Positions 16,189 to 25,000 of a stretch of 64,000 bases of DNA are shown one piece after another; position 1 is the stretch's first letter; each line of letters starts with the position of its first letter. The position numbers were made by a program, and so were the translations under genes. The notes below the pieces were generated by a model, which worked only from the letters and a program-made list of their open reading frames with translations, was not told the origin of the DNA and did not search any database. Where the stretch lies: NCBI GenBank assembly GCA_963837265.1, contig CAWIMQ010000004.1, forward strand, positions 1 through 64,000, given 5' to 3'. Origin of the DNA: DATBLE01 sp963837265. Its GTDB lineage: Bacteria > Actinomycetota > Thermoleophilia > Gaiellales > Gaiellaceae.

Positions 16189-16950
16189 GTGCACCCGTAC
16201 CGCTTCTCGCTGGACGCGGACGCGCTCGTCCTCATGCCCGGCTTCGCCGCCGCCTACCTGATCGCGCGCACGCGCTTCCCCGCCCCACGCTGGCGCGTCG
16301 CCTCGTTCGTGGCCGGGTGCGCGCTGATGCTCGCGGTGCAGATCGGGCCGCTCGACACGCTCGCACTCCACTACCTGCTCTCGATCCACCTGCTCCAGAA
16401 CGTCGTGATCGCCGAGTGGGGCCCGCTCCTGTGCGTCCTCGGGCTCACCCCGCGGATGGCGGCCGAGCTCGAGCGCATACCGGGCGCCCGCCTCGTCACG
16501 CACCCGCTCGTCGCCCTGCCGGCCTGGCTCGTCGCCTACGGCGCCTGGCACCTGCCGTGGGCCTACGACGCCGCCCTGCACCACCAGTGGACGGTGCTGC
16601 ACGCCGAGCACGCGACGTACTTCGCGGCCGGCTGCCTCGTCTGGTGGCCGGTCGTGCACGGCCGCCACTCGAACGGGACGAAGGCGGCCTACACGTTCGG
16701 GGCCTTCGTGCTCGGCAGCCCGCTCGGGCTGCTCCTCGCACTGCTGCCGAACGCGGTGTACGGCTTCTACGAGCACGCGCCGCGCCTCTGGGGCCTCTCG
16801 GCGCTGGCCGACCAGCAGGTCGCCGGCGTGACGATGGTCTCCGAGCAGGCGGTCGTCTTCTTCGCCGTCTTCGCCGTCTACCTGCTCCGCTTCCTGCGGG
16901 ACGAGGCGGTCGCGGACGCCTTCCGGGCGCCAACGGTGCCGCGGGCCTGA
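16189..16950 (+). CDS. CtaG-type cytochrome c oxidase assembly protein
   Basis: The 253-residue integral membrane protein has about six or seven helices. It carries the CtaG (caa3-oxidase assembly, CtaG_caa3) signature: the His-rich helix YLLSIHLLQNVVIAEWGPLL, GAWHLPWAYDAALHHQWTVLHAEHATYFAAGCLVWWPVV, and a late QQVAGVTMVSEQAVVF segment. These histidines are thought to take part in copper delivery to subunit II/CuA. It starts at GTG 16189 with a leaderless promoter. No oxidase subunits are nearby. It is convergent with the MarR gene. Confidence 0.9.
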   Translation: MHPYRFSLDADALVLMPGFAAAYLIARTRFPAPRWRVASFVAGCALMLAVQIGPLDTLALHYLLSIHLLQNVVIAEWGPLLCVLGLTPRMAAELERIPGARLVTHPLVALPAWLVAYGAWHLPWAYDAALHHQWTVLHAEHATYFAAGCLVWWPVVHGRHSNGTKAAYTFGAFVLGSPLGLLLALLPNAVYGFYEHAPRLWGLSALADQQVAGVTMVSEQAVVFFAVFAVYLLRFLRDEAVADAFRAPTVPRA

Positions 16951-16955
16951 GCGGG

Positions 16956-17336
16956 CTAGGCGTGAAGCAGGTCGAGGAGCCGGTGGCGCTCCCGGCCGTT
17001 CCGCTCCACCACCCGCGCGAGCCGGGCGAGACCCTCCTCGGTCAGCTCGAGCCAGAAGACGCGTGCATCCTCCCCGGACTGCTCCCGCCGCACCAGCCGG
17101 GCGGACTCGGAACGGGTGACGAGCTCGGTCACCGTGCTCTGGGTCAGCTGCATCCGCTCTGCGAGCTCGGTCACCGTCGAGCGGCCGTCCCGGGCCGACC
17201 TGATCATCAGGAGCAGCAGGTACCTGCTCGGCGTCAGCCCCTCCTCGCGGGCGATCCTCTCGCTCGACCGCAGGAACTTGCGCAATGCGCCCCGCAATTC
17301 AGCCGCCTCGCGGACGGCCTCGGTCGACAACTCCAT
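16956..17336 (-). CDS. MarR-family transcriptional regulator
   Basis: The 126-residue winged-helix protein has the MarR layout: a helical N-terminus, STVTELAERMQLTQSTVTELVTRSESARLV as the HTH (recognition helix TQSTVTELVTRSE), the wing RREQSGEDARVFWLELTEEGLARL with the conserved DxR (D-A-R), and a C-terminal dimerisation helix. The ligand is unknown. It lies 13 bp downstream of a lipoprotein gene on the same strand, so the two probably form an operon and the regulator may control it. ATG 17336. Confidence 0.92.
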   Translation of the reverse strand: MELSTEAVREAAELRGALRKFLRSSERIAREEGLTPSRYLLLLMIRSARDGRSTVTELAERMQLTQSTVTELVTRSESARLVRREQSGEDARVFWLELTEEGLARLARVVERNGRERHRLLDLLHA

Positions 17337-17349
17337 GGCTGCGTCTTTC

Positions 17350-17739
17350 CTACTTCAGGCAACCCTCAATCGTCGCCATGTAGGGGTCCTGTGGATGGAA
17401 GGCCCAGAGCAGGACCGCGTTGCCCTTGACCTGGAGCACGTCGGTGAGGCCGATGTTCTTGCCGTGGAAGCGCTCGTAGCCGCGAACGATGCTCCGCGCC
17501 CCCTCCCGGTCGAGCCCGAAGGAGACGGTGACGAGGTTGTCGGCGAAGTGGACGGTGAGGGCCCCGCCCTCCGCCGCGGAAGCGACGATGTCCGTAGCCG
17601 GGGGGCTCGTCACGCGAGCGTCCTCCTTCTTCAGGCACGCGCGCGTCTTCTCCGGAGAGTAGGTCTGCCGGCCGCCGCATGCCGCGGTCGCGAGCACGCA
17701 GACCAGGACCACGGGAATCAGGGCGTGCCGCGGGCGCAC
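17350..17739 (-). CDS. Small lipoprotein, function unknown
   Basis: The 129-residue protein starts at GTG 17739 with an R-x-R-H N-region, a hydrophobic stretch (LIPVVLVCVLATA) and a lipobox LATAAC, putting the lipidated cysteine at residue 21. The mature part has two more cysteines (ACLKKED and a C-terminal EGCLK) that could form a disulfide, with alternating strands but no recognised domain. A CAGAAT box lies 6 nt before the start. It is followed by the MarR gene on the same strand. Confidence 0.75.
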   Translation of the reverse strand: MRPRHALIPVVLVCVLATAACGGRQTYSPEKTRACLKKEDARVTSPPATDIVASAAEGGALTVHFADNLVTVSFGLDREGARSIVRGYERFHGKNIGLTDVLQVKGNAVLLWAFHPQDPYMATIEGCLK

Positions 17740-17843
17740 GACGCGATTCTGGCACGCCGCTCGGAGCCGCCGGGCCTTCGAGCCGTCGCCGGACGCGCTC
17801 CACGGGCGGGACCCGGCCCGGCCCGGCGAGCCTCCCTGGCCGG

Positions 17844-18752
17844 TCAACCGCGGATCGCGTTCCGGACGAAGAAGAAGAGGTTCGCCGGCCGCTCGGCGAG
17901 CCGGCGCATCAGGTACGGGTACCAGTCCGGCCCGTACGGGGTCGCGACGAGGACGCGGTGGCCCCGGCGGACGAGGTCGAGCTGGAGCTGCGATCGCACG
18001 CCGTACAGCATCTGGAGCTCCATCCGCTCGGGGCCGGCGCCGAGGGCGAGCACCCGCTCGATGCGGCGCTCGTCGTGCGTCGCGACCGCGGTGAACCCGG
18101 CGCCGGCGAGGCACCGCTCGACCAGCCGGTCGTAGGCGGCGTCCACGTCGGCCTTCCTCGGATAGGCGATCGCCGCCGGCTCCTTGTAGGCGCCCTTGAC
18201 GATCCGCAGGTTCGGCTTCAGCGGCAGCAGCGACTCCAGATCCTGCTCGGTGCGGTAGAGGTAGGCCTGGAGGACGGTGCCGACGTTGTCGTGACCGCCT
18301 TCGCGCAGCCGGCGGTAGATCCGGAGCGTCGGGTCGACGAGCGGCGCGTCCTCCATGTCGATGCGGACGAAGTTGTCCAGCCGCGCGGCCTCGGCGACGA
18401 GGCGCTCGACGTTCGCGTGGCCGACGTCCTCGTCGATCAGGACGCCGAGGTGCGTCGGCTTGACCGAGATGTTGGTGTCGAGGCCCTCGGCCCCGATCCG
18501 GCGCAGCACCTCCTCGTACGTCCGGGTCACCTTCTCCGCCACGCCTCGATCGTGGACGTGCTCGCCGAGCAGGGTCGTGTTCGTGTGCAAGCCCCGCTCG
18601 CCCAGGCGCCGGAGCACGGCGACGGCCTCGTCCAGGGTCTCGCCGGCGACGAACCTCGCGGCACCGAGCCGCATCCCGTAGCGACCGACGAAGCGGCGGA
18701 TCCGCGGACTGTTCGCGGCGGCGAGGATCAGCGGGCGGAGGGCGCCGGCCAC
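17844..18752 (-). CDS. Proline dehydrogenase (PRODH domain)
   Basis: This FAD enzyme oxidises proline to delta-1-pyrroline-5-carboxylate. The 302-residue single-domain protein fits the monofunctional PRODH type. Visible features are the barrel strands GLHTNTTLLGEHV and FVRIDMEDAPLVDPTLRIYRRL, the flavin-contacting LRIVKGAYKEPAAIAYP, ATHDERRIERVL, and the C-terminal RVLVATPYGPDWYPYLMRRLAERPAN with the conserved substrate-binding YxxRR(L)AERPAN motif. The GTG start overlaps the stop of the DapA-like gene by one base. The P5C dehydrogenase partner is not in the window. Confidence 0.92.
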   Translation of the reverse strand: MAGALRPLILAAANSPRIRRFVGRYGMRLGAARFVAGETLDEAVAVLRRLGERGLHTNTTLLGEHVHDRGVAEKVTRTYEEVLRRIGAEGLDTNISVKPTHLGVLIDEDVGHANVERLVAEAARLDNFVRIDMEDAPLVDPTLRIYRRLREGGHDNVGTVLQAYLYRTEQDLESLLPLKPNLRIVKGAYKEPAAIAYPRKADVDAAYDRLVERCLAGAGFTAVATHDERRIERVLALGAGPERMELQMLYGVRSQLQLDLVRRGHRVLVATPYGPDWYPYLMRRLAERPANLFFFVRNAIRG

Positions 18753-19600
18753 TACGCGGGCTGGAGGGCGGGCCCGAGCACGCGGTCGAGGCGGGCACGC
18801 TCCTCGTCGGCGAGACCGCGTAGCGGCGGGCGCACGTCCTCGCGAATCGGCACGCCGCGCCTGACGAGGACGTGCTTGAGCGCTGCGTGGCGGGGAAAGC
18901 GGTCGACCTCGGCGCGAAGCGATCCCGGGTCGACGTCCTGGCCGCGCACGGCGGCCGCGACCACCTCCGGAAAGGCGGACGCGAGCGCCGACACCGCACC
19001 GGCCGCGCCGGCCTGCATCCCGCGGCCGATCAGAGCCTCGAAGCCGACGAAGACGTCGAGCCCCTCGATCAGGTACGGCTCGAGCTGCTCCCACGTCCGG
19101 TCGGAGACCTTCATGCCGGCCAGGTTCGGCGTGCGCTCGCGCAGCCGCTCGACCACTGCGGGCGTGACCGGGTAGCCGCTCGTCGACGCGAACTCGTACA
19201 CGTAGAACGGGAGGGGCGCACATGCTCCGGCGGCTGCGGCGAAATGCTCGAGCTGCGAGGTCTCGTCCAGCGGAAAGTACGGCGGCGCGATCACCGCGAC
19301 GGCGTCGGCCCCGGCCTCGGCGGCGTGCGCTGCCAGCGCGACGGTGTCCGCGGTCGACTGCGCACCGCAATGGACGGCGACCTGGAGCCGGCCGGCCGCC
19401 GCCTCGAGGAAGAGGGTGGCCGCCCGCCGGCGCTCGGGGACCGACAGAAGGATCCCCTCTCCGTTCGTGCCGAGCGCAAGCATCCCGTCGAGGCCCCCGG
19501 CGACGAGGAAGTCGGCGACCGGCCCGAAGGCATCCTCGTCCAGGCCGGCGCCGCCGGCTTCGAGCGGGGTGATCGAGGCGGCGAGAGCTCCGCGCAGCAC
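18752..19600 (-). CDS. DapA-family lyase/aldolase
   Basis: The 282-residue TIM-barrel protein belongs to the dihydrodipicolinate synthase/N-acetylneuraminate lyase family. It has the LALGTNGEGILLSVPERR segment matching the GTTGE motif, PPYFPLDETSQLEHF, FYVYEFASTSGYPVT (tyrosine in the YN/Y-x-P position), and LAGMKVSD with the Schiff-base lysine. In this motif set it looks closer to keto-acid lyases than to true DapA, so lysine synthesis is not certain. GTG 19600 was chosen; the frame is open to 19690. It is coupled to proline dehydrogenase, hinting at catabolism of proline-type or hydroxyproline-type compounds. Confidence 0.82.
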   Translation of the reverse strand: MLRGALAASITPLEAGGAGLDEDAFGPVADFLVAGGLDGMLALGTNGEGILLSVPERRRAATLFLEAAAGRLQVAVHCGAQSTADTVALAAHAAEAGADAVAVIAPPYFPLDETSQLEHFAAAAGACAPLPFYVYEFASTSGYPVTPAVVERLRERTPNLAGMKVSDRTWEQLEPYLIEGLDVFVGFEALIGRGMQAGAAGAVSALASAFPEVVAAAVRGQDVDPGSLRAEVDRFPRHAALKHVLVRRGVPIREDVRPPLRGLADEERARLDRVLGPALQPA

Positions 19601-19610
19601 GCCGGCGACT

Positions 19611-20228
19611 CTATCTCCCACTGACCGAGAAGTGCTGGTAGTCCTTGACCGACCCGCTCCAGCTCCCGCCCCATCCCCAACCACGGGCACGGAACGCCTC
19701 GACGAGCACGCCGCCCTCGAAGGCCATGCCCCGGCGACGGTGCGAGCGATCGAGGTAGGGGGTGCTCGCGCGGTGCGAGCTGCCGCCGCCGCTCACGTAC
19801 GGATTCTCGATCGGATTGACGTCGATCGCGCGGCCGAAGGCATGCTCCGACCAGTTGCTCGACCCGGTGGCCACCCGGCAGTTGAACGCCGAGGTGTTGT
19901 CCGCCTCGATCGAGCGGTAGTCGTCCCCGCCGTAGCGGTCGACCGGCTCCATCCGCCGGATCGGGAAGCGGGCGGCGTAGAGTCGGCGGAAGACGGCGAC
20001 GAGTGTCGCGGCGGCCTCGCGGTTCGCGATCAGGCGGCCGGCGTGGTCGCGGCCGTCGAATCCGCGGTAGGTGAGCGTGATCAGCCGGAGGCCGCCGAGG
20101 CCGACGGGGCACCCGGCGTGCCAGGAGACACCGGTCATCCGGGCACGCATGGCAGGCGGGATCGGCTGGACGCGCGAGTGGAAGCCCGGCACGAGCGCAG
20201 CCGCGGTGACGAGGACGGCAAGTCCCAC
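19611..20228 (-). CDS. Secreted M15-family D-Ala-D-Ala carboxypeptidase-like protein
   Basis: The 205-residue product has a short signal peptide (GLAVLVTAAALVPGFHS) and an M15C/VanY-type zinc peptidase domain. The motif SEHAFGRAIDV provides S-x-H-x-x-G-x-A-x-D ligands, and KDYQHFS supplies the later zinc histidine. RYGGDDYRSIEADNTSAFNC is the family-specific loop. Such enzymes trim peptidoglycan stem peptides. The GTG start lies just 4 nt after the 3' end of tRNA-Pro on the same strand, so the gene may be transcribed together with that tRNA. It is followed within 11 bp by the DapA-like gene. Confidence 0.87.
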   Translation of the reverse strand: MGLAVLVTAAALVPGFHSRVQPIPPAMRARMTGVSWHAGCPVGLGGLRLITLTYRGFDGRDHAGRLIANREAAATLVAVFRRLYAARFPIRRMEPVDRYGGDDYRSIEADNTSAFNCRVATGSSNWSEHAFGRAIDVNPIENPYVSGGGSSHRASTPYLDRSHRRRGMAFEGGVLVEAFRARGWGWGGSWSGSVKDYQHFSVSGR

Positions 20229-20232
20229 TCAG

Positions 20233-20306
20233 TCGGGGCGGGCAGACTCGAACTGCCGGCCTCTGCCTCCCAAAGGCAGCGCTCTACCAGGCTGAGCTAC
20301 GCCCCG
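20233..20306 (-). tRNA. tRNA-Pro (anticodon TGG)
   Basis: The cloverleaf has acceptor CGGGGCG/CGCCCCG, discriminator A, D-arm GCTCAGCC...GAGC, anticodon stem CTGCC/GGCAG with loop TTTGGGA (anticodon TGG), and a T-arm GGCAG/CTGCC with TTCGAGT. 74 nt. Confidence 0.96.
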
Positions 20307-20342
20307 TTCGCCGTCAGTGTAGGCGGATAGCCTGCTCGACTC

Positions 20343-20495
20343 GTGACCATCGCTCGTCTCCGGCTCGCTCTCGTGGGCGAAACCATGTCTCCCCCAAGGA
20401 CCCTCTTCTCCCGGAGCCCGATGTTCTCTCGGGACCCTCCCGGTTGTTCCCCCGGGACTCCTCCCCACGCTCACGGGCCGGGAGGCGGCCGGTGA
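20343..20495 (+). CDS. Candidate 50-codon upstream ORF coupled to the EamA gene
   Basis: The frame starts at GTG 20343, 9 nt after a TAGCCT -10 box, and ends TGA 20493-20495, overlapping the EamA start (GTGA). It encodes about ten prolines, clustered as SPP, SP, DPP and SPGTPP. It might be a leader peptide whose translation tunes the permease, or simply an untranslated leader that happens to be open. Codon third positions are less biased than in neighbours. It matches no family I know. Confidence 0.35.
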   Translation: MTIARLRLALVGETMSPPRTLFSRSPMFSRDPPGCSPGTPPHAHGPGGGR

Positions 20496-21442
20496 GCGAC
20501 GTCGCACTGATCCCGGCCGAGAGCGTGACGAGGGAGCGCCGGCCGGCGATCGGGTACGCGATGGCGCTGGGGGCCGGAACGCTCTTCGGGGTCAACGGAA
20601 CCGTGTCGAAGGTGATCCTCGAGTCGGGCCTGTCCTCGCTCCGGCTCACCGAGGTCCGCTGCACCGGCGCGCTCGCGGGGCTCGCGCTCATCCTGTTCGC
20701 GACCCGGCCGGAGAGCTTCCGGACGAGTCGCCGCGAGCTCGTCTTCCTCGGCGGGTTCGGCATCTTCGGAGTTGCGCTCGTCCAGCTCTTCTACTTCCTC
20801 GCCATCCATCGACTGGCGATCGGGGTCTCGCTGCTGATCCAGTACCTCGGCCCGCTGATCGTCGCGCTCTGGGCGCGGTTCGTCATGCGCCAGACCATGC
20901 GGCGCCGGATCTGGGCAGCGCTCGTCCTCGCGTTCGGCGGGCTCTCGCTCGTCGTCGACCTCTGGGGCGGCGTCTCGCTCGACGGGCTCGGCGTCGTCTT
21001 CTCGCTCTGCTCCGCGGCGGCCATCGCGCTGTACCTGCTGCTCGCCGAGCACGCGGTCGGCCGGCGCGACCCGATCTCGCTGCTCTGCTTCGGCTTCCTC
21101 TTCGCCACGCTCTTCTGGGCCGTCGCGCAGCCCTGGTGGAGCTTCCCGTTCGAGGTGCCCGGCCGGTCGGTGTCGCTCCTCGGCAACCTCTCGCACCTGC
21201 ACCTGCCGATCTGGGCGCTGATGTCGTGGATGATCGTCCTCGGGACGATCGTGCCTTTCTTCCTGATCGTCGGCTCGATGCGCCACATCACCGCGACGCG
21301 CGCCGGGATCCTCGCGATGGTCGAGCCGGTGATCGCGAGCCTGGTCGCCTACGGCTGGCTGGACGAGACCCTCGGGGCGACGCAGCTCGCCGGCGGTGCG
21401 CTCGTCCTCGCCGGGATCGTCCTGGCCCAGTCGGCGCGCTGA
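20492..21442 (+). CDS. EamA-family (DMT) permease
   Basis: The 316-residue protein has ten predicted transmembrane helices in two EamA repeats (about 15-150 and 165-315), typical of the drug/metabolite transporter superfamily. Conserved pieces include FGVNGTVSKVILESGLSSLRLTEVRC in repeat 1 and AGILAMVEPVIASLVAYGWLDETLG in repeat 2, the usual helix 8-9 signature. Members export amino acids, metabolites or toxic compounds; the substrate is unknown. GTG 20492 has a GGGAGGCGG site upstream and overlaps the possible 50-codon upstream frame. Confidence 0.88.
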   Translation: MSDVALIPAESVTRERRPAIGYAMALGAGTLFGVNGTVSKVILESGLSSLRLTEVRCTGALAGLALILFATRPESFRTSRRELVFLGGFGIFGVALVQLFYFLAIHRLAIGVSLLIQYLGPLIVALWARFVMRQTMRRRIWAALVLAFGGLSLVVDLWGGVSLDGLGVVFSLCSAAAIALYLLLAEHAVGRRDPISLLCFGFLFATLFWAVAQPWWSFPFEVPGRSVSLLGNLSHLHLPIWALMSWMIVLGTIVPFFLIVGSMRHITATRAGILAMVEPVIASLVAYGWLDETLGATQLAGGALVLAGIVLAQSAR

Positions 21443-21450
21443 CCCGTGGA

Positions 21451-21550
21451 GCAGCAGTCACGCAATCGTCACACCCCGAGTGCCAGGCACTACCGGTGGA
21501 AGAAGCGTCACCGAATCGTCACACCCGGAGTGCCAGGCACCGGTTGTGGA
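21451..21550. repeat. Two tandem 50-bp imperfect repeats with GTGCCAGGCAC palindrome
   Basis: Units at 21451-21500 and 21501-21550 share the core AATCGTCACACCC(C/G)GAG followed by TGCCAGGCAC. GTGCCAGGCAC is a near-perfect dyad. A related AATCGTCACGCCC segment plus a GGGGTC-T-GACCCC dyad occurs at 27169-27202. They lie between convergent genes. Confidence 0.8.
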
Positions 21551-21574
21551 CGACGGATCGGTCGGCGGGCGGGA

Positions 21575-22021
21575 TCAGCGCTCCTCGATCAGTGCTCGAA
21601 GCTCGGCCAGCTTCGTACGGCGGAGCTCCTCGCGCTCGCCCCCCTCGACGCGCTCGATCACGTCGCGGACGAGCGGCGCGAGGTCGACCGGGTTGAAGGG
21701 CTTCGTCACGTAGTCGAGGCCGCCAAGATCGAGGCCTCGTGCGCGGTCGCGGAGCTCCGCCCGGGCGGTGAGGAAGACGATCGGGATCGAGCTGGTGACC
21801 GAGTCCTCGAGCAGCTGCTCCGCCACCCGCCAGCCGTCGAGGCCGGGCATCATCACGTCCAGGAGGATGACGTCCGGCCGCTCGCGCCTGGCCGCCTCCA
21901 GACCGGAGGGCCCGTCACCTGCTTCGAGCACCTCCATCCGCTCGGCCTCGAGGTTGACCCGGCAGAGCAGGCGGATCGGCGCCTCGTCGTCGACTACGAG
22001 CACGCGCGGGTTGTCGGTCAA
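21575..22021 (-). CDS. Single-domain response regulator
   Basis: The 148-residue receiver domain has no output domain. It has the acidic pair in VLVVDDEAPI, the phospho-accepting aspartate in DVILLDVMMPGLDGW, the threonine in PIVFLTARAE, and the lysine in DYVTKPFNP. A C-terminal helical extension (about 25 residues) follows. TTG 22021 overlaps the stop of the upstream sensor kinase (TTGA), so translation is coupled and the two are almost certainly cognate. A stand-alone receiver suggests protein-protein output or a phosphorelay rather than direct DNA binding. Confidence 0.93.
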   Translation of the reverse strand: MTDNPRVLVVDDEAPIRLLCRVNLEAERMEVLEAGDGPSGLEAARRERPDVILLDVMMPGLDGWRVAEQLLEDSVTSSIPIVFLTARAELRDRARGLDLGGLDYVTKPFNPVDLAPLVRDVIERVEGGEREELRRTKLAELRALIEER

Positions 22022-25000
22022 CCCGGCACCTCCTCGCTCTCGCGCGAGGGGAGCTCGACCACGAAGCTCGAGCCCTGCCCCTCGGTCGAGCGGACGGTGA
22101 TGCGGCCGCCGAGGGCGTCGACGAGGCCCTGTGCGATGAAGAGCCCCACTCCGGTCCCGCCCGTCTGCGCGTCGCCGACCCGGTAGAACTTCGAGAAGAT
22201 CCGGTCGTGCTCGGTGTGGGGGATGCCGACGCCCTGGTCGGCGACGCTGAGCACGATCGTCTCCCCGCGCCGGGCCGCACCGACGGTCACCCGGCCGCCC
22301 CCAGGGGAGAAGCGGACCGCGTTGTCGACGAGGTTCGAGAGCACCTGTCGCAGCTTGTCGGGATCGGTCCGCGCGGCCAGCGGGGCCTCCGGCAGGTCGA
22401 GCACGAACTCGTGGTCGCCGGCCATCGGCTCGCCGCGCGCGCCCTCGACCGCCTCGGTCACGACCGAGCGCACGTCGACGGGGGCGATCGCGAGCTGCAG
22501 ATCGCCCGCGTCGAGCCGGGCGACGCTCAGGAGCTTGTCCACGATCGCCGTCAGCCGCTGGGCCTCGCTCTCGATGTAGGTCAGGAACGTGCGGCGCTTC
22601 TCCTCTTCGAACTGAACGTCTTCCCGCAGAAGCGTCGCCGCGAACCCGTAGATGGACGTGAGCGGGGCACGCAGCTCGTGCGAGACGGTCGAGACGAAGG
22701 TCGCGCGCATCTGCTCGACCACGTGCTCGGCCGAGATGTCGCGGAAGGCGAAGATGCGACCGGCGGTCTCGCCCGCCGGGTCTTGCATCACCGCCTCGGT
22801 CAGGGACAGCCAGACCTCGGCGTCGCCGCGGCGGACCGGGACGAGCCGGTCGCCGGCCGCGGCACCGGTCTCCGACCGCAGCTCGCGCTGCAGCACCTCG
22901 GGCACCGACCGTCCGAGCGCCTCGTCCGACGGCACGCCGGTGATCCGGTCGGCGGCGGCGTTCCAGAGCACGATCCGCTCGTCCCGGTCGACCGCCACGA
23001 TCCCGTCCGCCACATTGGCGAGGATCGCGACGCTGCGCTCGCGCTCGAGCTCCACCTGCTGGTACAGCTCCGCCTTCGCGTACGCTACCGACGCGTTCGC
23101 CGCGAGCGCGACGAGGGCCTCGATCTCCTCCTCTTGCCAGGCCCGCTCGGGTCGGGCGAAGACGGCCAGCACGCCCTGGAGATCTCCTTCCGAGGCGAAG
23201 AACGGTACGGCCAGATACGAGCCGAAACCGTGCGCGAGCATCGGCTCGCCGGCGTGCAGGTTCTCGTCGCCCGCGACGCCGAGGATCGCGACCGGGCTGC
23301 GGGAGCTGACAACCGTCCCCGCTGGTCGCGCGTCCACCGGCACCCGGGTGCCGCCGATCTCGGCCGCGCCGGCACCGGTCGCGGCCGCGGCGACGAGAAT
23401 GCCGTCGTCGACCAGCCGGATCAGCGCCGCGTCCGCCCGCAGGAGCGCAGGCGCCTGCTCGACCACCTCGTCGAGAACGGCGCCGGGCTCGAGCTCGCCG
23501 GAGAAGAGGCTGCCCATGTCCGCGAGCTGCTGGGCGAGGAGGCGCGAGCGCCGCTCGACCTCGAAGAGCTCGCTGCGGGCCAGGGCGGCCTTCGCCCGGT
23601 CGGCCAGCTGGACGGCGAGGTCGAGGTCGTCGTCGGCGAACACCCGCTGCTCGTCGAAGAGGACGATCGCCAGGGCCGGCCGCTCGCTGCGGGGGACGAG
23701 CAGCGGGACCGCGAGCAGCGAGGCCGCCGCCGCGGCAGCCCGGAACGTCTCGCCGAACCGCTCGTCGGCCGGGAGGTGAGGCGAGGCGATCGTGTCGCCC
23801 TCCGCCGCTGCCCGCCCGAGCACCTCCGCTCCGGCGGGCAGTCCTCCGGCGAGCGCCGCCCGCAACGGCTCCGGAAGCGCGTGCGCGCCGGCGAGCCGGT
23901 ACCCGTCGAGCTCCGGCATGAGGACCGCCGCCACGCCGGCTCCGAACGCGTCCGCAGCCGCCTGCGCGACCGCGTCGAGGGTCTCGCTCAGCGAGACGGG
24001 CTCCCCGAGCATGCTCGCGATGCGCGAGAAGCTCCGCTCGACGCGTGCAAGCCTTTCGCGCTCCTCGAAGCTCTCGGCGTTCCTGAGCGCCAGGGAGGCG
24101 AGCGTGGCGAACGTCGTGAGCGCGTCGGCTTCCGACTCGGTGAACACGCGTGCCGCATCGCGCGTGACGACCCCGATCACCCCGCGTGTCTCTCCCGACC
24201 ATGCCATCGGCGCGACCATCGCGGCCCGGAACGGCTCGTAGCCCGGGTGGGGGACCGGATCCGCGATCGGCCCGGACGGCTCGTCGCGGACGGCGCTCCC
24301 GCGCGCGATCGCCTTTCCGGCCAGACCGTGAGCGGGCTGGAACTCGAAGCCGACGACGCTCGCGTCGATGCCGTGGACGGCGGAGCAGCGGAGCGTGCGC
24401 CCGCCGGGGGTGTAGAGGTAGCAGTCGGCGGCCTCGACCTCGAACAGCCCGCTGACCTGATCGACGAGAAGCTGAAGGACCGTCTCCGGCCGCAGCTCGT
24501 TGGTGACGACCTGGGCGGCGTTGAGGAGCCCGGCCTGCTGGCGGAGGCGCGTCTCGTTCTCGCGCAGCAGGCGCGCGGTGTGGATGCCGAGCCCGACCTC
24601 GCGCGCGACCGCCTCGGCGAGGCCGACCTCCGAATCGGTCCACGCCGCCGGCTCGTCGCGATGGAGGGCGAGCACGCCGATCCTCCGGTCGAAGACCACG
24701 ATCGGCGTCGCGAGGACGGAGCGTGAGCCGAGCTTCAGGAGCAGGTCCCGGTCGTCACCGGTCAGCTCGGCGCCGACGTCCCCGACCGTCGCGGTTCGCC
24801 CGGTCCGCGCCGCCAGGTTCGACACGGCCAGGCGCCCGGCTGCCTCCGGCGGAACCGGGTCTGCCCCGTGGGACTTCCACTCGGCCTCGATCCTCTGCAG
24901 GCTCGCGTCGTCCCCGAGACGGACGAAGCAGCGGCTCAGGCCGAGTGCTCTCGCCGTCTCCTCGACGGAGACGCGCAGGACCGCCTCCAGGTCGAGCTCG

